Below, one piece after another: positions 14,059 through 22,108 of a stretch of 29,291 bases of DNA. The notes beneath the pieces are model-generated. The model did no database searches, had not been told where the DNA came from, and saw only the letters and a program-made list of their open reading frames with translations. This stretch comes from UBA1149 sp963579235 (GTDB taxonomy: Bacteria; Desulfobacterota; Binatia; UBA1149): NCBI GenBank assembly GCA_963579235.1, contig CAUZFM010000028.1:1-29291 (forward strand), read 5' to 3'. Both the position numbers and the translations under genes were made by a program. The number at the start of each line of letters is the position of its first letter. Position 1 is the first letter of the stretch.

Positions 14059-15179
14059 TGCGTTTGCTCCCGGTCGAGCAAGTCGACCAGTTCCCATTCC
14101 ACGGCCGGCACGCGCCGGCCTATGGCGGCGAGTTCCACGTCGGGACGACTGCCCGCGCGTGCACTGGCCGCTTGTAGCAGGCAGATGACCGCCCACTTCC
14201 AGTTGCCGAATATTTCCCAGTAGCGAAGCTGGTCGGCCGACACCGGCCGACCACCGGCATCGCGGTACAACTCGAGCAGGCGGCTGCGCGTGCACAGGCC
14301 ACCCACCGCAGGATGGTCGCGACCAAATCGCCACGAGCGCACGCACAGCCAGCCGAGGTCCTCGGCGGGGTCGCCCAGGTGCGCGAGCTCCCAGTCGAGC
14401 ACCGCAGTGAGGCCGCGCTCGTCGAACATGATGTTGCCTATCCTGAAGTCGCCGTGCACAAGCACTGGCTCTCGGACCGAGGGTGCGTTGAGCTTGAGCC
14501 AGCGGGCCGCGAGATCCAGGGCGGGGCGCGGGTAGTCGGTGTGCAAGGTCGCTGCGGCGGCGGTCCACTGCTTGACGGCGGCGAGCGCAAAACGTCGCGG
14601 GTCGTCCCCAGCCGGTGTCGCACCGGGCAGGCCATGGCCAGGAGCGGCCGTGTGCAGGCGGGCCAGTTCGCCCGCGAGTTGAGCGGGTAGTGCCTCGCGG
14701 GTTGAAGCATAAGCGTCATCGCGCAGCAGCCGCTGGCCCAGGGCGAGCCCCGGCACGAAATCCATCACCATGAAGGGCACACCCAGCCCGTCGTCGGCAC
14801 TGCCCAGCCAATGAGCGTGGGGAACGGTTACGCCGGCCTGCTCGGCCTCGCGCAACACCGCGTACTCGTCAGCACGACTGGCGCTGAAATCCTTGCCCGG
14901 CCGGTCGGCGCGCAGCACCATGGCGCGGGTCGGGCCGTCTCCGGCGTGCAGGTCGAAGCCGTAAACCTCGCAGCTGGCCCCGCCCGACAGGCGGGTGAGC
15001 TCGCCCACGCGCAGCTTGTCAGATGCGGAGTCACCCTCCTCGCCCTGCCTGCGGCGTATAAATTTCTGCAGTGCGCTGCGCGCCTTTTCCAGGGCCGGTT
15101 CCACGACCACCTGCTTTAGCCCGACCCCACGGCAGGAGAAACCCGGGTGCCGGCTGACCCCGGGTTTCCCCTTTCCCAT
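14055..15179 (-). CDS. Aminoglycoside-phosphotransferase-fold kinase-like protein
   Basis: Up to 374 residues of the APH/ChoK-like kinase fold (the ACAD10/11-associated type). Seen in order: S-G-G-A-S-C-E-V-Y-G-F (glycine-rich loop), A-M-V-L-R-A-D (ATP-binding strand), P-F-M-V-M-D-F-V-P-G (hinge), L-V-H-G-D-F-R-I-G-N-I-M-F (catalytic loop, Asp base) and V-L-D-W-E-L-A-H-L-G-D-P (metal-binding Asp). Paired by a 4-bp overlap with a DUF6285 gene, which argues for a metabolic role, perhaps on acyl or CoA substrates, and not for antibiotic resistance. The start is uncertain. The ATG at 15179 is given, but the first 23 residues are not family-like and cover a 9-bp perfect hairpin, so a GTG at 15110 or 15104 is also plausible. 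Confidence 0.85.
   Translation of the reverse strand: MGKGKPGVSRHPGFSCRGVGLKQVVVEPALEKARSALQKFIRRRQGEEGDSASDKLRVGELTRLSGGASCEVYGFDLHAGDGPTRAMVLRADRPGKDFSASRADEYAVLREAEQAGVTVPHAHWLGSADDGLGVPFMVMDFVPGLALGQRLLRDDAYASTREALPAQLAGELARLHTAAPGHGLPGATPAGDDPRRFALAAVKQWTAAAATLHTDYPRPALDLAARWLKLNAPSVREPVLVHGDFRIGNIMFDERGLTAVLDWELAHLGDPAEDLGWLCVRSWRFGRDHPAVGGLCTRSRLLELYRDAGGRPVSADQLRYWEIFGNWKWAVICLLQAASARAGSRPDVELAAIGRRVPAVEWELVDLLDREQTQ
15139..15167. repeat. Perfect 9-bp hairpin at the 5' end of the APH-like gene
   Basis: AAACCCGGG (15139-15147) and CCCGGGTTT (15159-15167) enclose an 11-nt loop. It falls inside the gene if the ATG at 15179 is used, or in its leader if the GTG at 15110 is used. Only short pyrimidine tracts flank it, so it is a weak terminator candidate. 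Confidence 0.5.
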
Positions 15180-15206
15180 AAGGCAGCTACCCCCTTATGC
15201 TAGCTG
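15177..15206. promoter_or_regulatory. Overlapping inverted repeats between divergent genes
   Basis: CATAAGG (15177-15183) with CCTTATG (15193-15199), and CAGCTA (15184-15189) with TAGCTG (15201-15206), interleave in the short gap between the divergent APH-like and VOC genes. They could be an operator or alternative leader hairpins. This is inference from symmetry only. Confidence 0.35.
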
Positions 15207-15207
15207 C

Positions 15208-15984
15208 GTGAGGATCATCGAAGGTGTGGGAGCCGCCCTGGTCGCGGCCGACGAGAAGCACCTCGGCGCGTGGGCGGCGATGGGATTTACCGTGGGCCCG
15301 GAGCGCCGGTGGCAGGGATGCCGAGCACACGACCTATCGCTGCACGATGCCAACATCAGGCTGTTGGTGGCGGATGGGCAGACAACACTGTCAATGGCAG
15401 TCCACAAGGCGCTGACTGACGGGCGACCGCTTCTGGGATGGACCTGGACCTGCGCCGACATCGGGGAGGCAGCCCGGGCTATAGAGTCGCGCAGTGGCGT
15501 CGAACTTGCCCACGACCCCGGTACCACCTGCCTGCAAGTGCCCGCCGAGTTGACGCCGGGTGCACTGACGCTGCTCGAAGTAATCGACGGCGCGGGCGCG
15601 CCCGTAGATCACCCAAACGCGGTATCGTCCATAGACCACCTGGTGCTGATGGCTCCCGACGCCGAGCAACCGGCATCAGTCTACGCCGACAACTTCGCAT
15701 TGCGCCCTCGTGTCCGTGACCTGCCGCACGGTCGTTACGCTTTTCTCAAGGCAGGCGAAACAGTCCTCGAAATATCTGCCAACCGCGAGGCACCCGTACC
15801 GGCAGCCGCCTGGGGGCTGGCCCTGCAGTCGGCCGACATCATCCAGAGCGTTGCCAGCGCGCAAGGAGCCGGCCACACCGTAAACGGCCCCAACAAGGCA
15901 ATACAGGGCGGGTTGATAGCCTCGGTCACTGACGCGCCGGGCGGCATGCCCCTGGCCTTCATGCAGCCGGGACCGAAGGACTGA
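15208..15984 (+). CDS. VOC (glyoxalase-like) superfamily protein with two modules
   Basis: The frame is open from 14995, but the GTG at 15208 starts the plausible protein (258 residues, V-R-I-I-E-G-V-G-A-A-L-V-A-A-D), since the upstream part is antisense to the APH-like gene. Residues about 1-125 and 135-255 each look like a VOC module. The second has S-S-I-D-H-L-V-L-M-A-P-D, L-R-P-R-V and F-L-K-A-G-E-T-V-L-E-I-S, with the first-strand His and a late Glu that commonly bind metal. VOC enzymes range from glyoxalases and ring-cleavage dioxygenases to resistance proteins, and the substrate cannot be read here. It is followed after 4 bp by a permease gene, suggesting that the pair handles one compound. 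Confidence 0.7.
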   Translation: MRIIEGVGAALVAADEKHLGAWAAMGFTVGPERRWQGCRAHDLSLHDANIRLLVADGQTTLSMAVHKALTDGRPLLGWTWTCADIGEAARAIESRSGVELAHDPGTTCLQVPAELTPGALTLLEVIDGAGAPVDHPNAVSSIDHLVLMAPDAEQPASVYADNFALRPRVRDLPHGRYAFLKAGETVLEISANREAPVPAAAWGLALQSADIIQSVASAQGAGHTVNGPNKAIQGGLIASVTDAPGGMPLAFMQPGPKD

Positions 15985-15988
15985 CAAG

Positions 15989-17197
15989 GTGCCGGGCGCA
16001 GCTATAGTTGTTTTCGCGTTGGCGCTCGCCGCCTACCTGCTTTTCTCGCCGAGGCTGGCAAAATCCTCCGACTGGAGTGCCACCGTCACGCCGCTTGCCT
16101 CCATCATGGGCAGCGGATTTCTCGTCAGTGCACCCCTGCTGGCAGGAATAGTCGGTAACCTGGCGCTCTTCTGCATGTCCGCACTGCTGGTACTCGCCTA
16201 CCTGGTGGGCGGCGTGGTCCGCTTCAACATACGCTACTTCGAACCAGTGGAGGCCGACGGCCACGGGCCGGCCCAGTCGATAGCCTTCACATCACGCCTG
16301 GTGCTGGCGGGCGCCTATCTCATCTCGGTGAGCTACTACCTGCAGCTGCTCGCCGCGTTCGTGCTCTCCGCCCTGGGAAAAGATGACCAGCTGATCGCCC
16401 ACGCAATCACCAGCACACTGCTGGTCACCATAGGCGTGATCGGTGCGTGGCGCGGACTGGCCATGCTCGAAAAGGTCGAGAAGTATGCCATCGGACTTAA
16501 CCTCGGCATTATCGGCGCGCTGATCGCATCGTTGATCGTGTACAACTCCGGGCTGCTGGTAACAGGCGAATGGGCGCTGGCGCCGGTTTCGTCGGTCATC
16601 GACTTCGCCGACTTCAGGGTGCTGCTGGGTCTGCTGATCGTCGTGCAGGGATTCGAAACATCGCGCTACCTGGGTGCCGGACATTCAGCCGAACAGAGGA
16701 TCAGGACCATGCGTCGCGCGCAGCTGATTTCATCCGCGATCTACCTGACCTTCATCGGCCTGGTCACCGTGCTGTTCCACGACGGCCTGGGCGCTGACGT
16801 GACCGCCATCATAGGCATGACGCGGCCGGTAGCCGTCATCCTGCCGCTTTTGTTGGCAGTAGCCGCCATCGGGAGCCAGTTCAGCGCGGCGGTGGCCGAC
16901 AACGCCGGCGCCGGTGGGCTCATAGAAGACATAACCCGCCATCGGCTGCCCATACGCTACGCGTACCTGCTCATACTTGTGATCACACTGGCGATCACGT
17001 GGGAAACGGACGTGAACCAGATCATCGCCTACGCCTCGCGGGCCTTTGCCCTGTACTACTTCCTGCAGGGCGTCGTGGCGGTGGTTATGGCTTACAAGTT
17101 ACGGCAGCTTCCCAACCGCGGCCTGCGGCTGGCGGGCTACCTCGCGGTGTCGCTGGCCTGCCTGCTGGTATTCGTGCTCGGCCTGCCTGCCGAATAG
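15989..17197 (+). CDS. APC-superfamily-like integral membrane transporter
   Basis: A 402-residue, highly hydrophobic protein with about 11-12 predicted membrane spans beginning at residue 3. A G-S-G-F-L-V-S-A-P segment near residue 41 resembles the broken TM1 helix of amino acid-polyamine-organocation (LeuT-fold) transporters, and F-E-T-S-R-Y-L near residue 225 recalls TM6. Other families with this fold are possible. The GTG start has GAAGGA about 9 nt upstream and lies 4 bp after the VOC gene, so the two are cotranscribed. It converges on the PPOX-like gene with 31 bp between stops. Substrate unknown. Confidence 0.7.
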   Translation: MPGAAIVVFALALAAYLLFSPRLAKSSDWSATVTPLASIMGSGFLVSAPLLAGIVGNLALFCMSALLVLAYLVGGVVRFNIRYFEPVEADGHGPAQSIAFTSRLVLAGAYLISVSYYLQLLAAFVLSALGKDDQLIAHAITSTLLVTIGVIGAWRGLAMLEKVEKYAIGLNLGIIGALIASLIVYNSGLLVTGEWALAPVSSVIDFADFRVLLGLLIVVQGFETSRYLGAGHSAEQRIRTMRRAQLISSAIYLTFIGLVTVLFHDGLGADVTAIIGMTRPVAVILPLLLAVAAIGSQFSAAVADNAGAGGLIEDITRHRLPIRYAYLLILVITLAITWETDVNQIIAYASRAFALYYFLQGVVAVVMAYKLRQLPNRGLRLAGYLAVSLACLLVFVLGLPAE

Positions 17198-17228
17198 GGC
17201 TGACCCGCTCACCGAAGCCCGGAACCGG

Positions 17229-17684
17229 TTAAGGCAACGCCTCCCGCCCCGCGCACCAGCTGCGAACCCGTACCACCGTTACCCTCAAGAGCTGGGGCTC
17301 GGCTCGGAAGAGCGGTACGTCGTCGTACTGGGGGTACTTGGCCCGCAGGGCCGCGGCTACCTCCCCTATCTCGGGATCGCTCTGTGGTTGCCTCCCCTCT
17401 ACCACCGCGGCGCGACCATCCACCCGTAGCCACCACAGGCGACTCCAGTCCGCGTCGTAGTCATCGAGCAGAAGGGCCACGGCCGGGTTCTTCCGAACAT
17501 TGCGGACCCTGACGAGCTCACCGCCACTCTTGGGTTTGCCGTCGATGGGGGTCCACAAATCGCCGCCGTGGCGGACGAACACGACGGGTACAAGGTGCGG
17601 GCTACCCGAGGGTCCGAGCGTGGCCAGGCGTGCGACCGGGTGGCGCTCCAGCAGTGCTTCACAGATATCGACCGGCAGTTGCAC
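17229..17684 (-). CDS. PPOX-class F420-dependent oxidoreductase (Rv0121-like)
   Basis: A 151-residue split-barrel flavoprotein-fold protein. The N-terminal A-R-L-A-T-L-G-P-S-G-S-P-H-L-V-P-V-V-F, then D-G-K-P-K-S-G-G-E-L-V-R-V-R-N-V-R-K-N-P and A-V-A-L-L-L-D-D-Y, fit the PPOX group in which many members use F420. The length and the C-terminal R-S-W-C-A resemble the Rv0121/TIGR03668 group. The GTG at 17684 starts one base after the NDH-2 stop, so translation is coupled. It is the last gene of a four-gene redox operon. Cofactor choice (F420, FMN or heme) is by family resemblance only; no F420 biosynthesis gene is in the window. Confidence 0.8.
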   Translation of the reverse strand: MQLPVDICEALLERHPVARLATLGPSGSPHLVPVVFVRHGGDLWTPIDGKPKSGGELVRVRNVRKNPAVALLLDDYDADWSRLWWLRVDGRAAVVEGRQPQSDPEIGEVAAALRAKYPQYDDVPLFRAEPQLLRVTVVRVRSWCAGREALP

Positions 17685-17685
17685 G

Positions 17686-18963
17686 TCATTTCTCCCGCAA
17701 CAGTATTATCCGTGCGCTGCGCTGGTAGGTAAAGTAGGCCCAGGCCCACTCGAAAAGCACTGCCAGGCGGTTGCGGTGCCCGATCAGCCAGGTGATGTGC
17801 ACCAACAGCCACAGCAGCCAGGCGACGAAGCCCGCGAATACGAAACCGTGAATGCTCGCCACCCCCGCCCTGCGCCCGACGGTGGCCAGCATCCCGCGGT
17901 CCTTGTAGCAAAACGGCAGCCGGGTACGGCCGGCCAACTGGGCCACTATGGTTGCCGCCGCGTGGCGGCCCTCCTGTATCGCCGGTGGTGCCGTGGCTGG
18001 AACCGAACTGCCGCCCAGCTCCACGACGGCCAGGTCACCGACCACGAAGACCTCGGGGTGCCCGGGAACCGAAAGATCGGCCTGCACTCGCACGCGGCCG
18101 AACTCGTCGCGGGGGGCATCCAGATCCTCGGCCAGCGGCGAGGCCTTTACGCCCGCCGCCCACAGGACCGTGTGCGCCGGGATCCGCTCGGGTGTCGCCT
18201 CCGAAGACGGCACGCACTGCAGGCTGACACCCCCTGGATCAATATCGACCACCCTGCATCCGGTGCGAACCTCGACCCCCCGGGCCTCGAGCATCGCGCG
18301 GGCCTTGCGCGACAGGGGCTCGGGAAATTGCGGCAGCACCCGTTCCACCGCGTCGATGAGAACCACGCGGGCAGCCCGCGGATCGAAGTTGTGAAAGTCG
18401 CGGGCAAGGGTGTGCTGCGCGATCTCGCGAAGGGCACCGGCTAGCTCGACGCCGGTCGCACCCGCACCCACGATGGCGAAGGTGAGATACTCCCGCTGCC
18501 GCTCGGCGTTGGTCTCCCGCTCGGCCTTCTCGAAGGCCAGCAGCACGCGCCGGCGAATCTCAAAGGCGTCCTCGACGGTCTTCAGGCCCGGAGCGTAGCG
18601 GGCCCACTCGTCGTGGCCGAAGTAGTTGTGCGTTGCACCCGTGGCCACGATCAGGAAATCGTAGGACAGCTCTTCCTCGTCGAGAACCACGCGCCGGCGG
18701 ACAGGGTCGAGCCCCCTGACCTCGGCCAGCAAGACGGTCGCGTTGGCCTGCCGCTGCAGGATGCGCCGTATCGGCGTTGCGATGTCAGGCGCCGACAGTC
18801 CCGCCGTGGCCACCTGGTAGAGAAGGGGCTGGAAGAGGTGGTGGTTGCGACGGTCGACCACGGTCACACGCACCGGTGCCCTGCACAAGGCCCGCGCGGC
18901 ATAAAGCCCGGCAAAACCGGCCCCTATGATGACAACGTGGGGACGATCTGCCGTAGCGTTCAT
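17686..18963 (-). CDS. ndh: NAD(P)/FAD-dependent oxidoreductase, type II NADH dehydrogenase-like
   Basis: A 425-residue member of the NDH-2 family, which passes electrons from NADH to quinone at the inner face of the membrane without pumping protons. The FAD-binding Rossmann motif I-I-G-A-G-F-A-G-L is at residues 12-20; H-H-L-F-Q-P-L-L-Y-Q-V-A-T is the family's signature; the NADH-binding motif I-V-G-A-G-A-T-G-V-E-L-A-G lies near 165. F-V-V-G-D-L-A closes the FAD site. The C-terminus has a strongly hydrophobic Trp-rich segment, then a basic tail, typical of membrane-attached NDH-2. Its ATG overlaps the stop of the SagB-like gene. The link with nitroreductase and F420-type genes suggests a dedicated electron route. 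Confidence 0.9.
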   Translation of the reverse strand: MNATADRPHVVIIGAGFAGLYAARALCRAPVRVTVVDRRNHHLFQPLLYQVATAGLSAPDIATPIRRILQRQANATVLLAEVRGLDPVRRRVVLDEEELSYDFLIVATGATHNYFGHDEWARYAPGLKTVEDAFEIRRRVLLAFEKAERETNAERQREYLTFAIVGAGATGVELAGALREIAQHTLARDFHNFDPRAARVVLIDAVERVLPQFPEPLSRKARAMLEARGVEVRTGCRVVDIDPGGVSLQCVPSSEATPERIPAHTVLWAAGVKASPLAEDLDAPRDEFGRVRVQADLSVPGHPEVFVVGDLAVVELGGSSVPATAPPAIQEGRHAAATIVAQLAGRTRLPFCYKDRGMLATVGRRAGVASIHGFVFAGFVAWLLWLLVHITWLIGHRNRLAVLFEWAWAYFTYQRSARIILLREK

Positions 18964-20525
18964 CAGCCCGGCCCCTGCGTTGCACGATTGGCATGGCCGA
19001 TGGCAACAAGGAACATGACATTCTTTCCGGCCGCGTGAGGCGAGAAGAAATCGACGACCTCGTCGTCGAAAAAAGTCAGCCCGGTGGCCCCGACACGCTG
19101 CGCGTAAGCAGCCAGGTATAAACGTCCCCCCAGGATGCCACCTTCGATCTGCGCCGCCCGGTAGCCCCGGTTGCCAAAGCGCTCGAGCACGCCGGCAAGG
19201 TCGACCAGGCTGTAGATGTTAACCGCCGCCGCCGCGGGCAATAACTGGCCGAGCCCCAGCCGCCCGGCCGTCTCCCTGAAGTCTCCCTCGCGCAGGAGTA
19301 CGAGCGACCGTTCCGCGGGCCGGTAGTGATAGGCCCCGGGCGCGAGACCGTCGACAGCGTTAACGATCAGGTACAGGTCCAGAAGAGTCGCGCTGGGCGG
19401 CTCGAGGAAATCGGCATCTACTCCGCGGATGGCGCGATCGAGCACCGTGGACAGTTCTTCAAACGTAATCGACCGGCCGGCATCAAAGGCGCGGGTCGAC
19501 CCGCGCCGCACAATCAGACGGTCGAGCGATTCCGGTGGAAGATCACCGTCCGGTAGGGGCCGGAGGACAATCTGCTGGGAATCCGTGGCTGCGGTCTCCT
19601 GGCGCGCTGGGATCCCTCCCCGCCAGGCAACAGCCTCCGCGGCGTCGGCCAGGGACGAGGCAGCGTGGGCCGCGCGAATCTCTGGATAGTCGATTTCCGT
19701 GCTCGAGAGCAGTTCGGTTTCATACCGCAGCTCCGGCACATCCGGCGCCGTGGGAGGCGGACGAAGACAGCGTCCCAGGGATACCATCGTAAGCGCTCCC
19801 TCGCGCATCGGGTCAAGTGCGAGCAGCCGTTCCACCGGACGGTCCGCCCAACCCAGGACCAGGCGCGGCTCAAGGTTTTCCGTTTCAGCAACGGCTAGAA
19901 GATTGGCGTGCATGGTGCCCGCGTCCCAGAAGCAGTGGCGCCACGCGCGTGCCTGGTACTTCCAGCTGTTGCGCCAGTACGTCGAGGCGCTGACAACGAT
20001 CACTGGTGCCCGGGCCAGGTCCGGGTTGTTTCCCGAAGCTTCCACCAGCACCCCGCGCCAGTCGCCCTCCCTAAGGCACCGCAGCGCGAAGTCCTGGGGA
20101 CCGAAATGGTAGACTCCGGATGAAAGACCCGGGAGTTCGCCGACCACCAGGTAAAGATCTACGTGGTGGAGCGCCCCGGTATTCGGGTAGGCGCGGAAGT
20201 ATACCGTACCCGCCGCATGGCGGCGGCTCCTGGTGATCCCCGCCGAGAGCTGTAGCACGCGCGACAGCACGGTGAGGTCGGGAATACGCTCCTCTTCGGC
20301 CTCCCCCGCGGCCGGTCGGGGAGTTCGCGCCATGGCCTCGAGCGCGGAATCTCCCTTGTCCGGAAAGTCCCGCACGAGCGGTATGGGATCGAGATCCCGG
20401 TAGACCTTTAACGGAAGCGGTTGGTTCTCCCAGTCGAGGACGTGCCGATTGCTGCGGACGCTCCGCTCGCTGTGCTTCGTGACCTCGTGGTACTCCAGTA
20501 TCGCTTTCGTATCCCGATTGTCCAT
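18963..20525 (-). CDS. SagB/ThcOx-family double-domain nitroreductase-like dehydrogenase
   Basis: A 520-residue protein with two nitroreductase-fold halves. The first (about 25-290) has the SagB-like opening L-D-W-E-N-Q-P-L-P-L-K-V-Y-R-D-L, S-A-G-I-T-R, R-A-Y-P-N-T-G-A-L-H-H-V-D-L-Y-L-V-V and S-G-V-Y-H-F. The second (about 335-515) has R-R-G-S-T-R-A-F-D (FMN phosphate site), L-L-D-L-Y-L-I-V-N-A-V, G-A-Y-H-Y-R and Q-I-E-G-G-I-L-G-G-R-L-Y-L-A. Members in TOMM clusters oxidise azolines made by YcaO enzymes; here there is no YcaO, E1-like protein or precursor peptide. It lies between an LLM oxidoreductase and NDH-2, overlapping the latter. Role unknown; a flavin oxidoreductase is a safe call. Confidence 0.85.
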   Translation of the reverse strand: MDNRDTKAILEYHEVTKHSERSVRSNRHVLDWENQPLPLKVYRDLDPIPLVRDFPDKGDSALEAMARTPRPAAGEAEEERIPDLTVLSRVLQLSAGITRSRRHAAGTVYFRAYPNTGALHHVDLYLVVGELPGLSSGVYHFGPQDFALRCLREGDWRGVLVEASGNNPDLARAPVIVVSASTYWRNSWKYQARAWRHCFWDAGTMHANLLAVAETENLEPRLVLGWADRPVERLLALDPMREGALTMVSLGRCLRPPPTAPDVPELRYETELLSSTEIDYPEIRAAHAASSLADAAEAVAWRGGIPARQETAATDSQQIVLRPLPDGDLPPESLDRLIVRRGSTRAFDAGRSITFEELSTVLDRAIRGVDADFLEPPSATLLDLYLIVNAVDGLAPGAYHYRPAERSLVLLREGDFRETAGRLGLGQLLPAAAAVNIYSLVDLAGVLERFGNRGYRAAQIEGGILGGRLYLAAYAQRVGATGLTFFDDEVVDFFSPHAAGKNVMFLVAIGHANRATQGPG

Positions 20526-20553
20526 GCTGTCCTCAGACGCCGAGTCCCGTTAA

Positions 20554-21432
20554 TCAGAGCAACGCCGCGGCCAGCGCTTCCCACTCCGCGGTAGGTACGT
20601 GGGTCATGTCGGGGCCGATGACCTGCAGGCACACGTGATCGGCCCCCGCCTCCTGGTGTTGCCTGACCCGTTCCTGGATAACGTCGATGTCCCCCCACGC
20701 GACGACGGCATCGACAAGGCGATCGCTGCCACCGTCGTCGAAGTCGGCGGCCTCGAAGCCCAGGTTCTCCAGGTTGCGGCGGTAGTTGGGCAGGCCGATG
20801 TAGATCTTCATGTGCTCGCGCGCCCAGGCCCGTGCCTTTACGGGGTCGGTCTGCAGGCAGACGGCCTGCTCGGGCGCCAGCAGCTTGCCGGGGCCCAGTA
20901 TCTCCCGGGCCACGGCGGTGTGCTCGGGCGGCACGAAATAGGGGTGCGACCCGGCGCTACGCTCGCGCGCCAGCTTGAGCATGCGGGGATGCAACGCTGC
21001 AATCACGCGCTCGGGCGGCTCGGCCGGCTCGTGGGCAAAAAAGGGCGCGGAATCCATCTTGTCGAGGTACTCGCGCATGTAGGTAAGCGGTTTGTCGTAG
21101 GCGTGTCCGCGGACCGCGTTCACCATCGGCTCGTGGCTCACGCCCATGCCCAGCAGAAAGCGCCCGTCGTAGGCCTCGGCAAGGGTCTTCTGCGCCGAGA
21201 CCATCGCCATCGCGTCGCGTGCCCACACGTTGGCGATGCCGGTGGCCACGACCAGCTTCTCGGTAGCGGCAAGCAGCAGCCCCGAGCTGGTGAATATCTC
21301 GCGTCCGACGGCCTCCGGGATCCACAGCGCGCCAAATCCCAGCTCCTCGACAAGCCTGGCCAGGCGCTGTGACTCGCGCGCCGGCATCATGTCGAGAAAA
21401 GCCCAGATGCCTATCTTGCCGAGCTCTCTCAT
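20554..21432 (-). CDS. LLM-class (luciferase-like) F420-type oxidoreductase
   Basis: A 292-residue TIM-barrel protein of the bacterial luciferase-like family, closest by pattern to the TIGR03620 F420-dependent group. Seen: I-G-I-W-A-F-L-D-M-M-P-A-R-E-S, E-E-L-G-F-G-A-L-W-I-P-E-A-V-G-R-E, L-V-V-A-T-G-I-A-N-V-W-A-R-D, Y-D-G-R-F-L-L-G-M-G-V-S-H and a late W-G-D-I-D-V-I-Q-E-R-V-R-Q-H. The ATG has a clear SD (AGGAGGG) 9 nt upstream. It is the first gene of the minus-strand operon LLM, SagB-like, NDH-2, PPOX. F420 or FMN could be the cofactor; F420 is favoured by the subfamily and by the PPOX neighbour. Substrate unknown. Confidence 0.85.
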   Translation of the reverse strand: MRELGKIGIWAFLDMMPARESQRLARLVEELGFGALWIPEAVGREIFTSSGLLLAATEKLVVATGIANVWARDAMAMVSAQKTLAEAYDGRFLLGMGVSHEPMVNAVRGHAYDKPLTYMREYLDKMDSAPFFAHEPAEPPERVIAALHPRMLKLARERSAGSHPYFVPPEHTAVAREILGPGKLLAPEQAVCLQTDPVKARAWAREHMKIYIGLPNYRRNLENLGFEAADFDDGGSDRLVDAVVAWGDIDVIQERVRQHQEAGADHVCLQVIGPDMTHVPTAEWEALAAALL

Positions 21433-21538
21433 GCGCTAGACCCTCCTGATAGCACTCGTATAACGCAAGCGGCTGATTGCCCGGCGATCTCAGACCTGGC
21501 CGCGCTCAGAAGCTGGTCGGCCGGTCGCTAGTGCATAC

Positions 21539-22045
21539 TCAAGTAATGGGTCGAAGCCTGAGGACGCGGCCAATCGCGCCGAAAACGTGGATGGCCAGGC
21601 GCAGCAGCGGGCTCGAGGGACGCGCTGAGCCCAGGTGCTCCCGGCTGTGCATCGCCATGCGAAGCCCGTTCGTAATACCGCGCGGCGCACGATCCAGGAA
21701 CAGGAGACCGTCGACAACGCTCTCGAAACCGGGACCGGGGAATGAAATCCTCAAGTGGACTTCCTCTTCTGTCTGGTTACGGAAGCGGTGGCGGGTACGC
21801 GGCGGAACGACGAAGCGATCGCCGGCACTGACCCGGCGCTCCACTCCATCGATCCAGACTTGCAGAATACCCGATACCATCTCGAAGCTCTCCACGTCCG
21901 TATCGTGGCTGTGCTCCGGGGGGCCGGTCGCCATGGGCCCAAGGTAGTAGTCAAACTCGAAGGGTCCACCCTCGCGGGCCGACCGCCTTACCACGTAACG
22001 CTCACCCGTGGGCTCGCGCCTTAGTTCGTCACCCGGTCTGGACAA
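21539..22045 (-). CDS. Cupin-domain protein
   Basis: A 168-residue protein with one cupin barrel at about residues 30-105. H-S-H-D-T-D-V-E-S-F-E-M-V-S-G gives the first motif (two His and a Glu that bind metal), and A-G-D-R-F-V-V-P-P-R-T-R-H-R-F gives the second (His). The C-terminal 60 residues are helical with a basic end. The start is a TTG at 22045, with no better in-frame start and no clear SD, so it is uncertain. It lies upstream of the LLM gene in the same direction and diverges from the CMD-like selenoprotein gene. Cupins of this kind are metal enzymes or small-molecule binders; the activity cannot be assigned. Confidence 0.75.
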   Translation of the reverse strand: MSRPGDELRREPTGERYVVRRSAREGGPFEFDYYLGPMATGPPEHSHDTDVESFEMVSGILQVWIDGVERRVSAGDRFVVPPRTRHRFRNQTEEEVHLRISFPGPGFESVVDGLLFLDRAPRGITNGLRMAMHSREHLGSARPSSPLLRLAIHVFGAIGRVLRLRPIT

Positions 22046-22108
22046 GGCCCGAGCCTAGCATGACAATGGCCCCATGGTCCAGCCCGGCAGGGCCGAACAG
22101 GAGGAATC

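Noticed and set aside
14055..15179. Antibiotic (aminoglycoside) resistance gene
   Set aside because: Pairing with DUF6285 and the ACAD10/11-like pattern point to a housekeeping metabolic kinase-like protein.
18963..20525. TOMM/RiPP biosynthetic cluster based on the SagB-like gene
   Set aside because: No YcaO, E1-like or precursor peptide gene is present in the window.
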